Shown here in pieces: positions 35,433-44,448 of a stretch of DNA of 64,000 nt; the first letter of the stretch is position 1, and the number at the start of each line of letters is the position of its first letter. Source of the stretch: Burkholderia arboris. GTDB lineage: Bacteria; Pseudomonadota; Gammaproteobacteria; Burkholderiales; Burkholderiaceae. The notes below the pieces were generated by a model. The model was not told where the DNA came from. It did not search any database and saw only the letters and a list, made by a program, of their open reading frames with translations. The stretch covers positions 1 to 64,000 of the forward strand of contig NZ_CABVPX010000028.1 in assembly GCF_902499125.1 (NCBI RefSeq), given 5' to 3'. Position numbers and translations under genes: made by a program.

Positions 35433-36152
35433 ATGCAGGACAACCCGCCCATCACCGAAAATCACCTGCTTGCCGCGCTGCCGGAAAACGAGCTTGCACA
35501 CATCATCCCGAACCTGACGCTCATCGACATGCCGTTGGGAAAAGTGCTGTACGAATCGGGCGGCCAGCTTCATCACGTCTATTTTCCGACCACGTCGATC
35601 GTGTCGCTGCTGTACGTGATGGAGGACGGCTCGTCTGCGGAAATCGCGATCGTCGGGCATGAGGGAATGATCGGTGTGTCGCTGTTCATGGGCGGCGAAA
35701 CGACGCCGAGTCGCGCCGTCGTGCAAAGCGCTGGGCAGGCCTACCGGCTCGACGCGAGCGTCCTGAAAGAAGAATTCAGGCGTGGCAATGCGATGCAACG
35801 CCTGTTGTTGCGCTATACCCAGGCGCTCATCACGCAGATGGCGCAGACTGCGGTGTGCAACCGCCATCATTCCATCGATCAGCAGCTGTGCCGCTGGCTG
35901 CTGCTCAGCCTCGACCGCCTGCCTTCGAACCAGTTGCGCATGACGCAGGAACTGATCGCCAACATGCTGGGCGTGCGGCGGTCGGGCGTGACGGAGGCTG
36001 CTTTGAAGCTGCAGGACGCGGGCCTCATCCGCTACAACTACGGCCATATCCAAGTGCTGGACCGACCCGGGCTCGAAAAGCGCGTGTGCGAATGCTATGC
36101 GGTGGTCAAACGCGAATTCGACCGCCTGCTTCCCGATCTGAAGCGACTCTAG
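35433..36152 (+). CDS. Crp/Fnr-family regulator 1
   Basis: 239 residues: N-terminal cyclic-nucleotide-binding-type barrel (about 20-130), dimer helix, and C-terminal winged HTH (MTQELIANMLGVRRSGVTEAALKLQ, about 175-200). The FNR N-terminal cysteine cluster is absent; cysteines occur as AVCNRHHS, QLCRW and RVCECY. ATG 35433 follows AGGAG with 6-nt spacing. It is about 96% identical by eye to the regulator at 48674-49393, with nine differences. The sensed signal is unknown. With the two other regulators of this type nearby, it is a candidate reader of the GTACG-N4-CGTAC palindromes. Confidence 0.9.
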   Translation: MQDNPPITENHLLAALPENELAHIIPNLTLIDMPLGKVLYESGGQLHHVYFPTTSIVSLLYVMEDGSSAEIAIVGHEGMIGVSLFMGGETTPSRAVVQSAGQAYRLDASVLKEEFRRGNAMQRLLLRYTQALITQMAQTAVCNRHHSIDQQLCRWLLLSLDRLPSNQLRMTQELIANMLGVRRSGVTEAALKLQDAGLIRYNYGHIQVLDRPGLEKRVCECYAVVKREFDRLLPDLKRL

Positions 36153-36251
36153 CCGCCACTGAGCCGCATCGTGCCGGCCTTTCCCGCAACTGCCCTCGAT
36201 GTCCGAGAAGGCCCGGAAGCGGCCGATCGACACCTTGCCGCCAACCTCGCC

Positions 36252-36680
36252 TCATCCGGCGACCCAGTACGGCGCCCGGTTGTAGTACTGGTGAAGCGAC
36301 AATCCCCACTGCGATTGCGTCATCACCGGCCAATGCTCGTCGTCGAAGCCAGGGGTACTTTTGACATGCGCGGCGGTCACGTCCAGGTGGAAACATTTGT
36401 CACCGACATCGTATTTCATCGCACTCCACGGAATGGCACAAAGCATCTCGCCCATGCCGCCGCTGGACGCTACCGCGTAGGCAATTTTGCCGTGGTGCAA
36501 ATCGAGCACGATGTCGAACACGTTGCCGATATCCTCACCGTCCGACGCGATGATCTTGCTGCCCCTCAGGACATCGGCGGTCGTCACCATATGACCGGGT
36601 TCATCGCCAGCATCGCGTTCGACGAGCTTGCCCCCGTTGCCGTCATCCCCGGATCGGTCGGGGGTGTGGAGCATCCTCAT
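36252..36680 (-). CDS. PRC-barrel domain protein
   Basis: 142 residues with one PRC-barrel domain (about 30-110; VLRGSKIIASDGEDIGNVFDIVLDL, then KIAYAVASSGG). Start ATG 36678-36680 has AGGAGG 5 nt upstream. PRC-barrel proteins are small beta folds linked to RNA processing or, in many soil bacteria, to stress and envelope functions. Palindrome copy b lies 111 nt upstream. Confidence 0.82.
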   Translation of the reverse strand: MRMLHTPDRSGDDGNGGKLVERDAGDEPGHMVTTADVLRGSKIIASDGEDIGNVFDIVLDLHHGKIAYAVASSGGMGEMLCAIPWSAMKYDVGDKCFHLDVTAAHVKSTPGFDDEHWPVMTQSQWGLSLHQYYNRAPYWVAG

Positions 36681-36789
36681 GATGTCCTCCTTGGACAAGT
36701 TCCGGGAATATCCGTCTCGTGCACGGCCTCGACATCGAAAGCGGCACTCGACGTACGAGGAAACGCTGCGCGCACCGGCATTGGAAGTC

Positions 36790-36805
36790 GGTACGGTTCC
36801 GTACC
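36790..36805 (-). promoter_or_regulatory. GGTACG-N4-CGTACC palindrome (copy b)
   Basis: A perfect 6-4-6 dyad, GGTACG-GTTC-CGTACC, upstream of the minus-strand PRC-barrel gene. CGCAGC begins 27.5 nt from the centre on the minus strand. Confidence 0.7.
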
Positions 36806-36924
36806 CGGGCACCTCGGGAATGTTGGCTCGCCGGCGCTCCGACCGATTCCGCCACGCTTATCGATTTCGCCGAATACCGGCGACGACTCGATCCTTCGTA
36901 GTCTCGCGGGGCGCTGCCCCTGCG

Positions 36925-37107
36925 CTAGCGGTGCTTGATGTGCAACGACTTCCGGTGATGCTTTCGATGGGCCGGGCGGGAGATCATCCTCGTGACACCA
37001 CCGATCGACGGCGGATCGCTGGCGGGGAACGTTCCCTCCACCGCCTCGTCGACATTGCGCTCGCTCTTGCCACCGTTCGTATGCTGCTCTCGATACCTGC
37101 TGCGCAT
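36925..37107 (-). CDS. Small PASDPP-motif protein
   Basis: 60 residues with the motif DEAVEGTFPASDPPS seen in many short proteobacterial proteins of unknown function. Start ATG 37105-37107 has GGAGG 5 nt upstream. The C-terminal half is His/Arg/Lys-rich. Translation is likely from the motif and the ribosome binding site together; no role can be assigned. Confidence 0.7.
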   Translation of the reverse strand: MRSRYREQHTNGGKSERNVDEAVEGTFPASDPPSIGGVTRMISRPAHRKHHRKSLHIKHR

Positions 37108-37447
37108 AACCGCCTCCGTGGAGTTGATGGTCGGATCGGGCCGGATTCATCTGGCCCACCAGCGTGAAACGCCCCCGGTCACGATGCCAGCATAGGCCCG
37201 ATTGGAATATTCCGCCCGGTGCTAGCGTGATCCGCCGGACATCGCGAAACGGCCACGTACACCGGCAAACCGTCCGGCATCGGACAGACTGAGCCCGCGC
37301 ATCCCGCGTATAGCTGGGCTACCGGGCCGAAATTCGCCGCCGACCGGATGCGTTGCGGTACGTCGACTTCTCCCCAATTTTTCACCAGGATCCGCCACGA
37401 CACTCGTTCTTCTCGCCCTCCCCCGACAGATTGCCGGCGCGTTCTCC
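37108..37447. other. Spacer
   Basis: 340 nt without a supportable complete gene. The last 45 nt may encode the N-terminal part of the following gene's signal peptide. Confidence 0.4.
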
Positions 37448-37885
37448 GTGGCGGCGACAGTCGCCCTCGGCGCGGCCGTCTTCCCCTCACTCTCGAATGC
37501 CGGCGGCTCCGCACCGGATCAAGCACCGCCCCACATCATGACCGTAGCGGCGCAAAGGTCGATCGACGGGCGCATCAGCAGCCTGCACCAGCGGCTTGGC
37601 ATCACGCCTGGCCAGGAATCGCTGTGGCAGCCGGTGGCGCAGGTGATGCGCGACAACGCGAACGCGATGGAATCGCTCAGGAAGGCACGTAGCGATCACG
37701 CGAACGACATGAGCGCGATGGACGATCTTCATTCCTATGGCGAAGTCGCCAACGTGCACGCAGATGGCGTCAAAAAGCTGACCACGGCGTTTCAGCCGCT
37801 TTACGACAAGATGTCCGATACGCAAAAGCAGAACGCGGATGCGATTTTCCGTGGCAACGGTCGCCACCTGATCAAGAAGCAATAG
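37448..37885 (+). CDS. Spy/CpxP-like periplasmic LTXXQ-type protein
   Basis: 145 residues from a GTG at 37448. It has an apparent signal peptide (ending SNA) and a helical mature part typical of LTXXQ-family periplasmic chaperone-like proteins (ISSLHQRLGITPGQESLWQPVAQ, then KMSDTQKQNADAIF). In frame upstream, hydrophobic codons continue back to about 37403 without a recognisable start, so the true N-terminus may be longer or the 5' end altered. Relatives act in periplasmic stress. Confidence 0.7.
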   Translation: MAATVALGAAVFPSLSNAGGSAPDQAPPHIMTVAAQRSIDGRISSLHQRLGITPGQESLWQPVAQVMRDNANAMESLRKARSDHANDMSAMDDLHSYGEVANVHADGVKKLTTAFQPLYDKMSDTQKQNADAIFRGNGRHLIKKQ

Positions 37886-37963
37886 TTCCGGACCTTCCGC
37901 CGATACCGACTGTCGATGACAGCCGCTGACCGGCAGATTGCGGATCGTACACGGGAGAACATG

Positions 37964-38278
37964 ATGGACGTTTCTATCGGACACGCACGTCGAACCACGA
38001 TGGCGCCGAGATCGGGCATGCGACTTGCCGGCATGATCGTTGCGATCGGCTGCCTTGTCGTCGCACCGCAATTGCATGCGGAAAGAATGAATCACGGCGG
38101 AGATCAGGGCAATCACGAACACATGAAGCATCAAGGCGGCCGCCACTACGACCATCACCGGTATGGCGGCGACGGCTACTACGGCGGCGAGGATGATGCC
38201 TATGCCGCGCCGCCGTTGGTTTACGCGCCGGCACCGGCGCCCGGCGTCTCGCTGTTCATCCCGCTGCGGCTGCGTTGA
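37964..38278 (+). CDS. Small His-rich secreted protein
   Basis: 104 residues from ATG 37964, 6 nt after GGGAG. A late signal peptide (MRLAGMIVAIGCLVVAPQLHA, cut near residue 39) is followed by a His/Gly/Tyr-rich segment (HGGDQGNHEHMKHQGGRHYD) and the conserved end VYAPAPAPGVSLFIPLRLR. His clusters suggest metal binding. The same C-terminal motif is found as a remnant at 32749-32811. Confidence 0.75.
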   Translation: MDVSIGHARRTTMAPRSGMRLAGMIVAIGCLVVAPQLHAERMNHGGDQGNHEHMKHQGGRHYDHHRYGGDGYYGGEDDAYAAPPLVYAPAPAPGVSLFIPLRLR

Positions 38279-38420
38279 CGCACGCACCGAATCCTGTCGC
38301 CGGGTACGCCCGTCGGCACGTCGGCGCGGCGATCCTCACTGCTTCGTGATCCTGATGACGAAGCTGGCGAGGAGGTGTTGCGACATGCCGGGAGGGGCGG
38401 TTCGCGCCCGTGCGCGCTTT

Positions 38421-38434
38421 GTACGGTTTCGTAC
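38421..38434 (+). promoter_or_regulatory. GTACG-N4-CGTAC palindrome (copy c)
   Basis: GTACG-GTTT-CGTAC, followed by the same CGCATC flank as copy a. TGTAGC begins 27.5 nt after the centre (38455). It lies 168 nt upstream of the double PRC-barrel gene. Confidence 0.7.
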
Positions 38435-38601
38435 CGCATCGGGCATTCGTCGCGTGTAGCGTCTCAATCATGCCGGCCACCCGAGGGGACGCGCTCGGCA
38501 GGCATCGCTCCGCATCGGCGGGCGAACGGCTGGATACCACTGCACGGCAGGCAGGTCAGCCGGATCACCGAAGTGCCGGGCATCGCTCTGACGAGGACAT
38601 C

Positions 38602-39387
38602 ATGTTGCGAAGCATCCGAAGGTTGCACGGAGACACGGTTCGAGCGAAGGACGGCGATATCGGGCATATCCACCAGGCCTACTTCGACGACGACAACTGG
38701 TGCATCCGCTACCTCGTCGTCGAGACCGGCGATTGGCTGCACGACAGGCAGGTGCTGGTCTCGCCGTATTCCGTCACGCATGCCGATCCCGAAACCCGCA
38801 CGCTCTACGTCAGCCTCACGCAACAGCAAGTGAGAGACAGCCCGAATCTGGACACGCACAAGCCGGTATCGCGCCAGCACGAGATCGAGTACCTGCGTTA
38901 CTACAACTACCCGACTTACTGGGGCGGCCCGAACCTTTGGGGGATGGGAGCTTACCCGGCTTTCGATCCGGCCGGACCGTCGCAGGATCTCGATGCCGGC
39001 GACCCGCTGTTCTCGCACGGCGCGCCGGCCAGCGCGCCGGCGGATACGCATTTGCGCAGCACCGGCGAGGTCGACGGATATCGGCTCGAAGCCACGGACG
39101 GACATATCGGTCACGTGTCCGACTTCATTTACGACGATGAAGCCTGGGTGATCCGCTATCTGGCGATCGACACGTCGAGCTGGTGGTCGACCGGCAAGGA
39201 AGTCCTGATCGCGACGCACTGGCTTGACCAGGTGGAATGGCCTACGGAAACGGTGTCGGCCACGCTCACGCGCGACGCGATCCGCCGCAGCCCTCCCTAC
39301 GACGACTCGCAGCTCGTGCATCGAAGCTACGAAATCGAGTTGCACGAATTCTACGGCAAGCACGGCTACTGGCCCCGAGACCGATAA
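38602..39387 (+). CDS. Tandem PRC-barrel protein
   Basis: 261 residues with two PRC-barrel domains. The first is about 5-75 (DTVRAKDGDIGHIHQAYFDDDNWCIRYLVVE); the second is about 155-225 (YRLEATDGHIGHVSDFIYDDEAWVIRYLAID), joined by a Pro/Gly/Tyr-rich linker. The duplicated GHIGHV...YDDxxWxIRYL pattern shows internal duplication. ATG 38602 has AGGA 5 nt upstream. It is cytoplasmic by lack of a signal. Two-barrel proteins of this kind recur in stress loci of rhizobia and Burkholderia; function is unknown. Confidence 0.85.
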   Translation: MLRSIRRLHGDTVRAKDGDIGHIHQAYFDDDNWCIRYLVVETGDWLHDRQVLVSPYSVTHADPETRTLYVSLTQQQVRDSPNLDTHKPVSRQHEIEYLRYYNYPTYWGGPNLWGMGAYPAFDPAGPSQDLDAGDPLFSHGAPASAPADTHLRSTGEVDGYRLEATDGHIGHVSDFIYDDEAWVIRYLAIDTSSWWSTGKEVLIATHWLDQVEWPTETVSATLTRDAIRRSPPYDDSQLVHRSYEIELHEFYGKHGYWPRDR

Positions 39388-39416
39388 CGCGGACGACGGG
39401 CCGTCAACGCAACCAC

Positions 39417-39432
39417 CATCCCGTGCGGGATG
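39417..39432 (+). other. Inverted repeat before the transketolase gene
   Basis: CATCCCG-TG-CGGGATG, flanked by GCAAC/GTTGC, lies between the PRC-barrel stop and the transketolase start. It may be a weak terminator or a leader structure. Confidence 0.35.
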
Positions 39433-39462
39433 TTGCGTGACCGAACGCCAAGGAGCAGTTGC

Positions 39463-41538
39463 ATGACCTCAACCGATTTCCCGTCAATCCAAGGGGCGGC
39501 ACTCGATGCGCTCTGCATCAATACGCTGCGCTTCCTGTCGATCGATGCCGTGCAGAAAGCGGCGAGCGGCCATCCAGGCCTGCCGCTCGGCGCCGCGCCG
39601 ATGGCCTATGCGCTATGGATGCGCCATCTCAAGCATCACCCGGCCAATCCGGCATGGTTCGATCGCGATCGCTTCATCCTGTCGGCCGGACATGGATCGA
39701 TGCTGTTGTACAGCCTGCTCCACCTCACCGGCTACGACCTGCCGCTCGATCAGATCGGCCGCTTCCGGCAATCGGGCAGCCTCACGCCCGGCCATCCGGA
39801 GCGCGGCCTCACGCCGGGTGTCGAGACGACGACCGGCCCGCTCGGCCAGGGTTTCGCCAACGCCGTCGGCATGGCGATGGCGGAAACGCAGCTCGCCGCG
39901 TGCTACAACCGTCCCGGCTTCGAGATCGTGGATCACCACACCTACGCACTCGTCAGCGACGGCGACCTGATGGAAGGCGTCGCGGCGGAAGCCGCATCGC
40001 TTGCCGGCCATCTCCGGCTCGGCAAGCTGATCTGCCTGTACGACGACAATCGCGTCACGCTGTCCGCCGGCACCGCGATCACCTTCACCGAAGATCGCGC
40101 ACAACGGTTCGACGCCTACGGCTGGCATACCGAAATGGTCGAAGACGGCAACGACCTGGCCGCCATCGATGCGGCGCTGGTCAACGCACGCGCCGAGCAG
40201 CGGCGTCCGTCGTTGATCCTCGTGCGCACGCATCTCGGCTACGGCTCGCCCAACCGGCAAGACACGTACCAGGCTCACGGATCGCCACTCGGCGATGCCG
40301 AGGTGCGCCTGACCAAGCACAACCTCGGCTGGCCGCCCGATCCCGCGTTTCATATTCCCCCACCGGCGCTCGCGCATTTTCGCCGGGCGCTGGCGGAGGG
40401 GCGAGTACGGGAAGAGCAGTGGAACGCGCGGTTCGAGGCCTATACGCGCGCGTTCCCCGAGCTGGCTCAGATGCTGCTGAACACTGTGCACGGCACGCTG
40501 CCCGACGGTTGGGACCGCGATATCCCGGTCTTTCCGGCCGATCCGAAAGGCATTGCGACACGGGTCGCATCCGGCAAGGTGCTGAACGCCCTCGCCTCCC
40601 GCGTCCCGTCGCTGGTCGGCGGCTCCGCCGACCTGAACCCCTCCACCTTCACCGCGCTAACCGGGCTCGGCGATTTCGAGGCCGCTGGCGTGAACGCGCT
40701 CGACCGGCAAGGCTCCGACGGCGGCGGCTGGAGCCGTAGCGGCCGCAATCTGCATTTCGGCGTGCGCGAGCATGCGATGGGCGCGATCCTGAACGGCTTG
40801 GCGGCCCACGGTGGCATCCGGCCATTCGGCGCGACCTTTCTGATCTTTTCCGACTACATGCGTCCGCCGATCCGGCTCGCCGCATTGATGCGTCTGCAGG
40901 TGATCTACGTGTTCACGCACGACAGTCTCGCCGTCGGCGAGGACGGTGCGACACATCAGCCGATGGAGCAGCTTGCCGGACTGCGTGCGGTCCCGGGCCT
41001 GCTGGTGATTCGACCGGCCGATGCCAATGAAACTGCCGTTGCGTGGCGTGTGGCGCTCGAAGCGCGGGAGCGACCGACTGCGCTGGTACTGACCCGCCAG
41101 GACGTGCCGACCATCGATCGCCTCCGGTTCGCGCCGGCCGAGGGCTTGCGGCGTGGCGGCTACATCTTGGCCGATGCCCCCGATGGCCACCCCACGCTGA
41201 TCCTGATCGCGACGGGCTCGGAAGTCACGCTCGCGCTGGCGGCACAAGTCGAATTGCTCGCGCGCGGCGTCGCGGTTCGGGTGGTGTCGCTGCCCTGTTG
41301 GAGATTGTTCGACGCTCAGCCCCAGCCGTATCAGGACGCCGTGCTGCCGAAGTCGGTCGGCGCGCGGCTGGCGATCGAAGCGGGTGTGTCACAAGGCTGG
41401 CACCGCTATGTCGGCGATCGTGGCGACGTACTCGGCATCGCGGGTTTCGGCGCGTCGGCGCCGGGCGCCGAGCTGATGCGAGATTTCGGCTTCACGGTCG
41501 AGAACGTCTGCGACCACGCACTGAAACTGCTCGCCTGA
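39463..41538 (+). CDS. tkt: Transketolase
   Basis: 691 residues, slightly longer than E. coli TktA (663). It transfers two-carbon units in the non-oxidative pentose phosphate pathway. The thiamine diphosphate motif is SDGDLMEG...N (with DDNRVT); substrate-site segments AASGHPGLPLG, TTTGPLGQG and FGVREHAMGAI (catalytic Glu) are intact. ATG 39463 follows AGGAG at 7 nt. The genome is likely to have a housekeeping copy, so this one, embedded in stress genes, may supply sugar-phosphate flux under special conditions. Confidence 0.95.
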   Translation: MTSTDFPSIQGAALDALCINTLRFLSIDAVQKAASGHPGLPLGAAPMAYALWMRHLKHHPANPAWFDRDRFILSAGHGSMLLYSLLHLTGYDLPLDQIGRFRQSGSLTPGHPERGLTPGVETTTGPLGQGFANAVGMAMAETQLAACYNRPGFEIVDHHTYALVSDGDLMEGVAAEAASLAGHLRLGKLICLYDDNRVTLSAGTAITFTEDRAQRFDAYGWHTEMVEDGNDLAAIDAALVNARAEQRRPSLILVRTHLGYGSPNRQDTYQAHGSPLGDAEVRLTKHNLGWPPDPAFHIPPPALAHFRRALAEGRVREEQWNARFEAYTRAFPELAQMLLNTVHGTLPDGWDRDIPVFPADPKGIATRVASGKVLNALASRVPSLVGGSADLNPSTFTALTGLGDFEAAGVNALDRQGSDGGGWSRSGRNLHFGVREHAMGAILNGLAAHGGIRPFGATFLIFSDYMRPPIRLAALMRLQVIYVFTHDSLAVGEDGATHQPMEQLAGLRAVPGLLVIRPADANETAVAWRVALEARERPTALVLTRQDVPTIDRLRFAPAEGLRRGGYILADAPDGHPTLILIATGSEVTLALAAQVELLARGVAVRVVSLPCWRLFDAQPQPYQDAVLPKSVGARLAIEAGVSQGWHRYVGDRGDVLGIAGFGASAPGAELMRDFGFTVENVCDHALKLLA

Positions 41539-41546
41539 TCCGTGGA

Positions 41547-41577
41547 CGGCCCGTACGCGTATCAACCGTTCGGGCCG
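41547..41577 (+). terminator. Hairpin after transketolase
   Basis: CGGCCCG and CGGGCCG pair around a 17-nt loop, 9 nt after the stop. No T-run is present. Confidence 0.35.
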
Positions 41578-41803
41578 CCGCTGGCATGGCACATACCGGC
41601 TTCGAATACCGCGTCGACCATCGATTGGACATCGGTCATGATGCGCCACGTGATCCGCTCCGCTCTCCTGTATGAGGCACTGTCGCATTCTCGTTCGCGC
41701 ACGGGCCGTGACTGCCGGCATGCGCGTGGCGGACGGCGGGCGCCGGGACCTTCCACAACCAACCGAACGCTCGAAGCGCCGCCCATTCCGCCACCCGCCA
41801 TGC

Positions 41804-42022
41804 TCAAGCGGTGGCCGGCTTGCCAGCTCGGCGCTCGAGCATGAGAATAAGGGCGATGATGCTGACGAAATGCATGCGTTCAGATGGCGTCAGACTGCCG
41901 TGTTCCAGAATCGATTCCAGCCTAATTCGCCAGAGTGCCCATGGCGCAGGCTCACCAGGCGCGACGCGTGCAATGAGTCGTTCGAGTGAACGCAGGTCTC
42001 CCTCGATTGCTGGGTGGGCCAT
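41804..42022 (-). CDS. Small hydrophobic-tail protein, unknown function
   Basis: 72 residues (MAHPAIEGDLRSLERL at the start), with helical sequence ending in a hydrophobic segment (MHFVSIIALILMLE). Starting at 42022 places GGAG 7 nt upstream; the in-frame ATG at 42028 would be too close. A variant regulatory site (GCCCG-N4-CGTAC) with CATAGA at the expected -10 position lies just upstream, which supports it as a real regulated gene. Confidence 0.65.
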   Translation of the reverse strand: MAHPAIEGDLRSLERLIARVAPGEPAPWALWRIRLESILEHGSLTPSERMHFVSIIALILMLERRAGKPATA

Positions 42023-42084
42023 GGCCATGCTCCGATTGTCGTGAGGAACGGCGAACAGTCTATGACGAAGCACCGCGCCGCTCT

Positions 42085-42098
42085 GCCCGCTACCGTAC
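42085..42098 (-). promoter_or_regulatory. Variant palindrome, GCCCG-N4-CGTAC
   Basis: One intact half site and one degenerate half. On the minus strand CATAGA begins 27.5 nt from the centre (42064), almost the same hexamer as copy a. It lies 63 nt upstream of the 72-residue gene. Confidence 0.5.
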
Positions 42099-42301
42099 AT
42101 CGCGCGCGCGCGGGCCACTTCCCTGCAGCGACGGCCGCAATGCAGGCACCCGGCGCGATACGGTGCGACGGGCGCGGGGGCATCGGCGCCCCGTCCGGCG
42201 CGAGCCGTCCCGTGCGTGCCGCGCACCACCTCCACGACGCCGCATGGCGACCTGCGGCCGACACGCGGCGAGCGCAATGTGATCCATGCGAGGTATGCAA
42301 A

Positions 42302-43609
42302 GTGACCGAAACGATCGGATGCCTCATCTTCGGAGCCCTGCTGATTTTCATGGGACTCATCGGATCGTCGCTCAAGCGCCTGCCGCTGAGTGCGGCCATG
42401 GTGTATCTCGGGATCGGCTTTCTGGTCGGACCGGCCGGCACCGGCTTCCTGTCGCTGACATTGCCGGACGACGTCACGAACTTGCGCATTGCTGCCGAAA
42501 TCGGCTTGCTGATCTCGTTGTTCGCGATCGGCCTGAGGCTGCGTGTCCCGCCCGCCGATCCCCGCTGGATGCTGCCGCTGCGGCTCGGCGTCGTCGCGAT
42601 GATCTTCACCGTCGCGTCGATTGCCGCTCTCGGCGTGTTGGTGCTGCATTTGAGTCTCGGCGTCGCGGTACTGCTGGGTGCGATGATCGCGCCGACCGAC
42701 CCCGTGCTCGCTCATGACGTCGGCGTGCGCGACGCGGGTGACGTCGAGCAGGTGCGTTTTTCGTTGTCCGGCGAAGGCGGAATCAACGACGGCACGGCCT
42801 ACCCGTGCGCGGTACTCGGCCTGCTTTTGTGCGGTTCCGGCACGACGTCGGCGCTTCACTGGAGCATGGTTGGCAATATTGCATGGGGCATCACGTCCGG
42901 TGCGGGCGCAGGCTGGCTGCTCGGCTTCGTCACGGCCCGGCTCGTCGCATTCCTGCGCAGCCGTCACGGCCAGGCGCTCGGCCTCGAAGGGTTCTTCGCG
43001 CTCGGCCTGATCATGCTGTCGTACGGTGTGGCGCTCGCCATTCATGGCTACGGGTTCCTGGCCGTGTTCGCGGCGGGCGTCGCGATGCGGCGCGTCGAAC
43101 ATCGAACGAGCGGCCAGAAGACGTCGAAGGAGACGGTCGGCGTCGTGAACAGCGAGGATGTCGAAGCCACCGCCACCGATCCCGACAAAGCCCATGCCTT
43201 CGTCGCGGAATCGGTCATGGGATTCACGATCGAGCTTGAACACATCGTCGAAGCCGTCCTGATCCTGCTGATCGGCGCGCTCGTCTCACGGTATTGGCTC
43301 GACATGCTCACCTGGACTGTCGCGGCCGTTGTCGCGACACTGCTGTTCGTCATCCGGCCGGCCGCCATCCAGCTCGCGCTGATCGGCTCCCGGGCATCGC
43401 ACCACCAGCGCCGGCTGATCAGCTGGTTCGGCATTCGCGGCGTGGGTTCCCTGTATTACCTGACGCTGGCCATCGAGCAAGGGCCGCGTGCGCAACTGTT
43501 GCCGCTGGTTCCGTGGGTACTGGCCATCATCGCCATGTCGATCGTGCTGCACGGCATTTCAGCCGCGCCGCTGATGCGTCGTTATGCGCGAGACCCAGGA
43601 CGGGCATAG
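42302..43609 (+). CDS. Na+/H+ antiporter, CPA1 family
   Basis: 435 residues with about 12 membrane helices. CPA1 signatures are GAMIAPTDPVLAHDV (interrupted helix 4) and LSGEGGINDGTA (helix 5, with the Asn-Asp pair of electroneutral exchangers). A hydrophilic loop (about residues 265-305) precedes the last helices. The start is GTG at 42302 with GAGG 8 nt upstream; in-frame codons further upstream encode no membrane sequence and lack a site. It exchanges Na+ or K+ for H+ across the inner membrane, fitting pH or salt stress. Confidence 0.88.
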   Translation: MTETIGCLIFGALLIFMGLIGSSLKRLPLSAAMVYLGIGFLVGPAGTGFLSLTLPDDVTNLRIAAEIGLLISLFAIGLRLRVPPADPRWMLPLRLGVVAMIFTVASIAALGVLVLHLSLGVAVLLGAMIAPTDPVLAHDVGVRDAGDVEQVRFSLSGEGGINDGTAYPCAVLGLLLCGSGTTSALHWSMVGNIAWGITSGAGAGWLLGFVTARLVAFLRSRHGQALGLEGFFALGLIMLSYGVALAIHGYGFLAVFAAGVAMRRVEHRTSGQKTSKETVGVVNSEDVEATATDPDKAHAFVAESVMGFTIELEHIVEAVLILLIGALVSRYWLDMLTWTVAAVVATLLFVIRPAAIQLALIGSRASHHQRRLISWFGIRGVGSLYYLTLAIEQGPRAQLLPLVPWVLAIIAMSIVLHGISAAPLMRRYARDPGRA

Positions 43610-43718
43610 TGACGCGGTGCGTGGGCGGGTCCAACGGTTTGGAGCGATGCCACACCCGACACTCAAGGTGCCGGGCGACAGTCCTTCCATGAACTTGCAG
43701 CGTCGATGATGTCCCGCG

Positions 43719-43877
43719 TCACAGCCTGCCCGGCAGCATCAGGATGAGTAACACGACCAATACCAGGCCCAGCAATCCGCTTGGACCATAACCCCAGCCG
43801 TTGCTGTAGCGCCAGGTCGGGATCACCCCGACCATCGGCAGCACGACAACGATCAGTAGAAGCAGTCCCAGCGACAT
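43719..43877 (-). CDS. DUF3309 family small membrane protein
   Basis: 52 residues. A hydrophobic N-terminal helix (MSLGLLLLIVVVLPMVG) is followed by the family motif PTWRYSNGWGYGPSGLLGLV and a second helix. Start ATG 43875-43877 is preceded by GGAGAG. Proteins of this family are tiny inner-membrane proteins of unknown function, often near stress genes. It is easily missed because of its length. Confidence 0.8.
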   Translation of the reverse strand: MSLGLLLLIVVVLPMVGVIPTWRYSNGWGYGPSGLLGLVLVVLLILMLPGRL

Positions 43878-44301
43878 GTCGTCTCTCCTCAATCAATCCG
43901 GCCGGTCATGCCGCGATGCGTCCGCATCGATGGCCTCGCCGAATGCAATCGAAACGATGTTTCCGTCGATACGCTCCCGTGCGATTCCACGTCGACGCGC
44001 ACACGCGCCGTTCGTCGCCGGTCGCGTCGAAATTCGCGGCGCCGCATCTCGGATGCCGGAGTTCCCCGGACGGAAGTCGTCCCGCTTCTTCATGCAGGGC
44101 TCGTGCGCGATGCACCCGGTTCGGGACGTGCATCGGCTCTTTCGATATCAAGGTAGGCGGACGCGGGCGTGGAGTCTGTCCGGCAACGTACCGGACGCAC
44201 GGCACCGCGCGACCGATCGACCTGTCGACACCGACGAGCCGACGATCGTGGGTACCGCCTGCGAGGTTCGTCACCTGCTTTTTCGGGTGGCGGGGCCCGG
44301 T
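43878..44301. other. Spacer between two small membrane-protein genes
   Basis: 424 nt with no supportable gene. It carries the variant regulatory site at 44178-44191. Confidence 0.45.
44178..44191 (-). promoter_or_regulatory. Variant palindrome, GTCCG-N4-CGTAC
   Basis: GTCCG-GCAA-CGTAC, extended as GTCCGG...CCGGAC. CCTACC begins 27.5 nt from the centre on the minus strand, toward the DUF3309 gene about 300 nt away. Confidence 0.4.
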
Positions 44302-44448
44302 TCAGTGGAGATGCCCTCCGAACAAACCGAGCAACCCGATGACGATCAGGTAGATCGCAACGATGTAATTCAACAGCCGTGGCACGACGAGAATCAGAAT
44401 GCCGGCGATCAGCGAAACCAGTGGGCCCGCGCTCGTGAGGATGTGCAT
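44302..44448 (-). CDS. DUF3096 family small membrane protein
   Basis: 48 residues, nearly all hydrophobic: PLVSLIAGILILVVPRLLN then YIVAIYLIVIGLLGL, two helices with the family's PRLLNYIVAIYLI motif. Start ATG 44446-44448 has GGAGG 4 nt upstream. Function is unknown. Palindrome copy d, oriented toward it with TGTAGC at the -10 position, lies about 330 nt upstream. Confidence 0.8.
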   Translation of the reverse strand: MHILTSAGPLVSLIAGILILVVPRLLNYIVAIYLIVIGLLGLFGGHLH

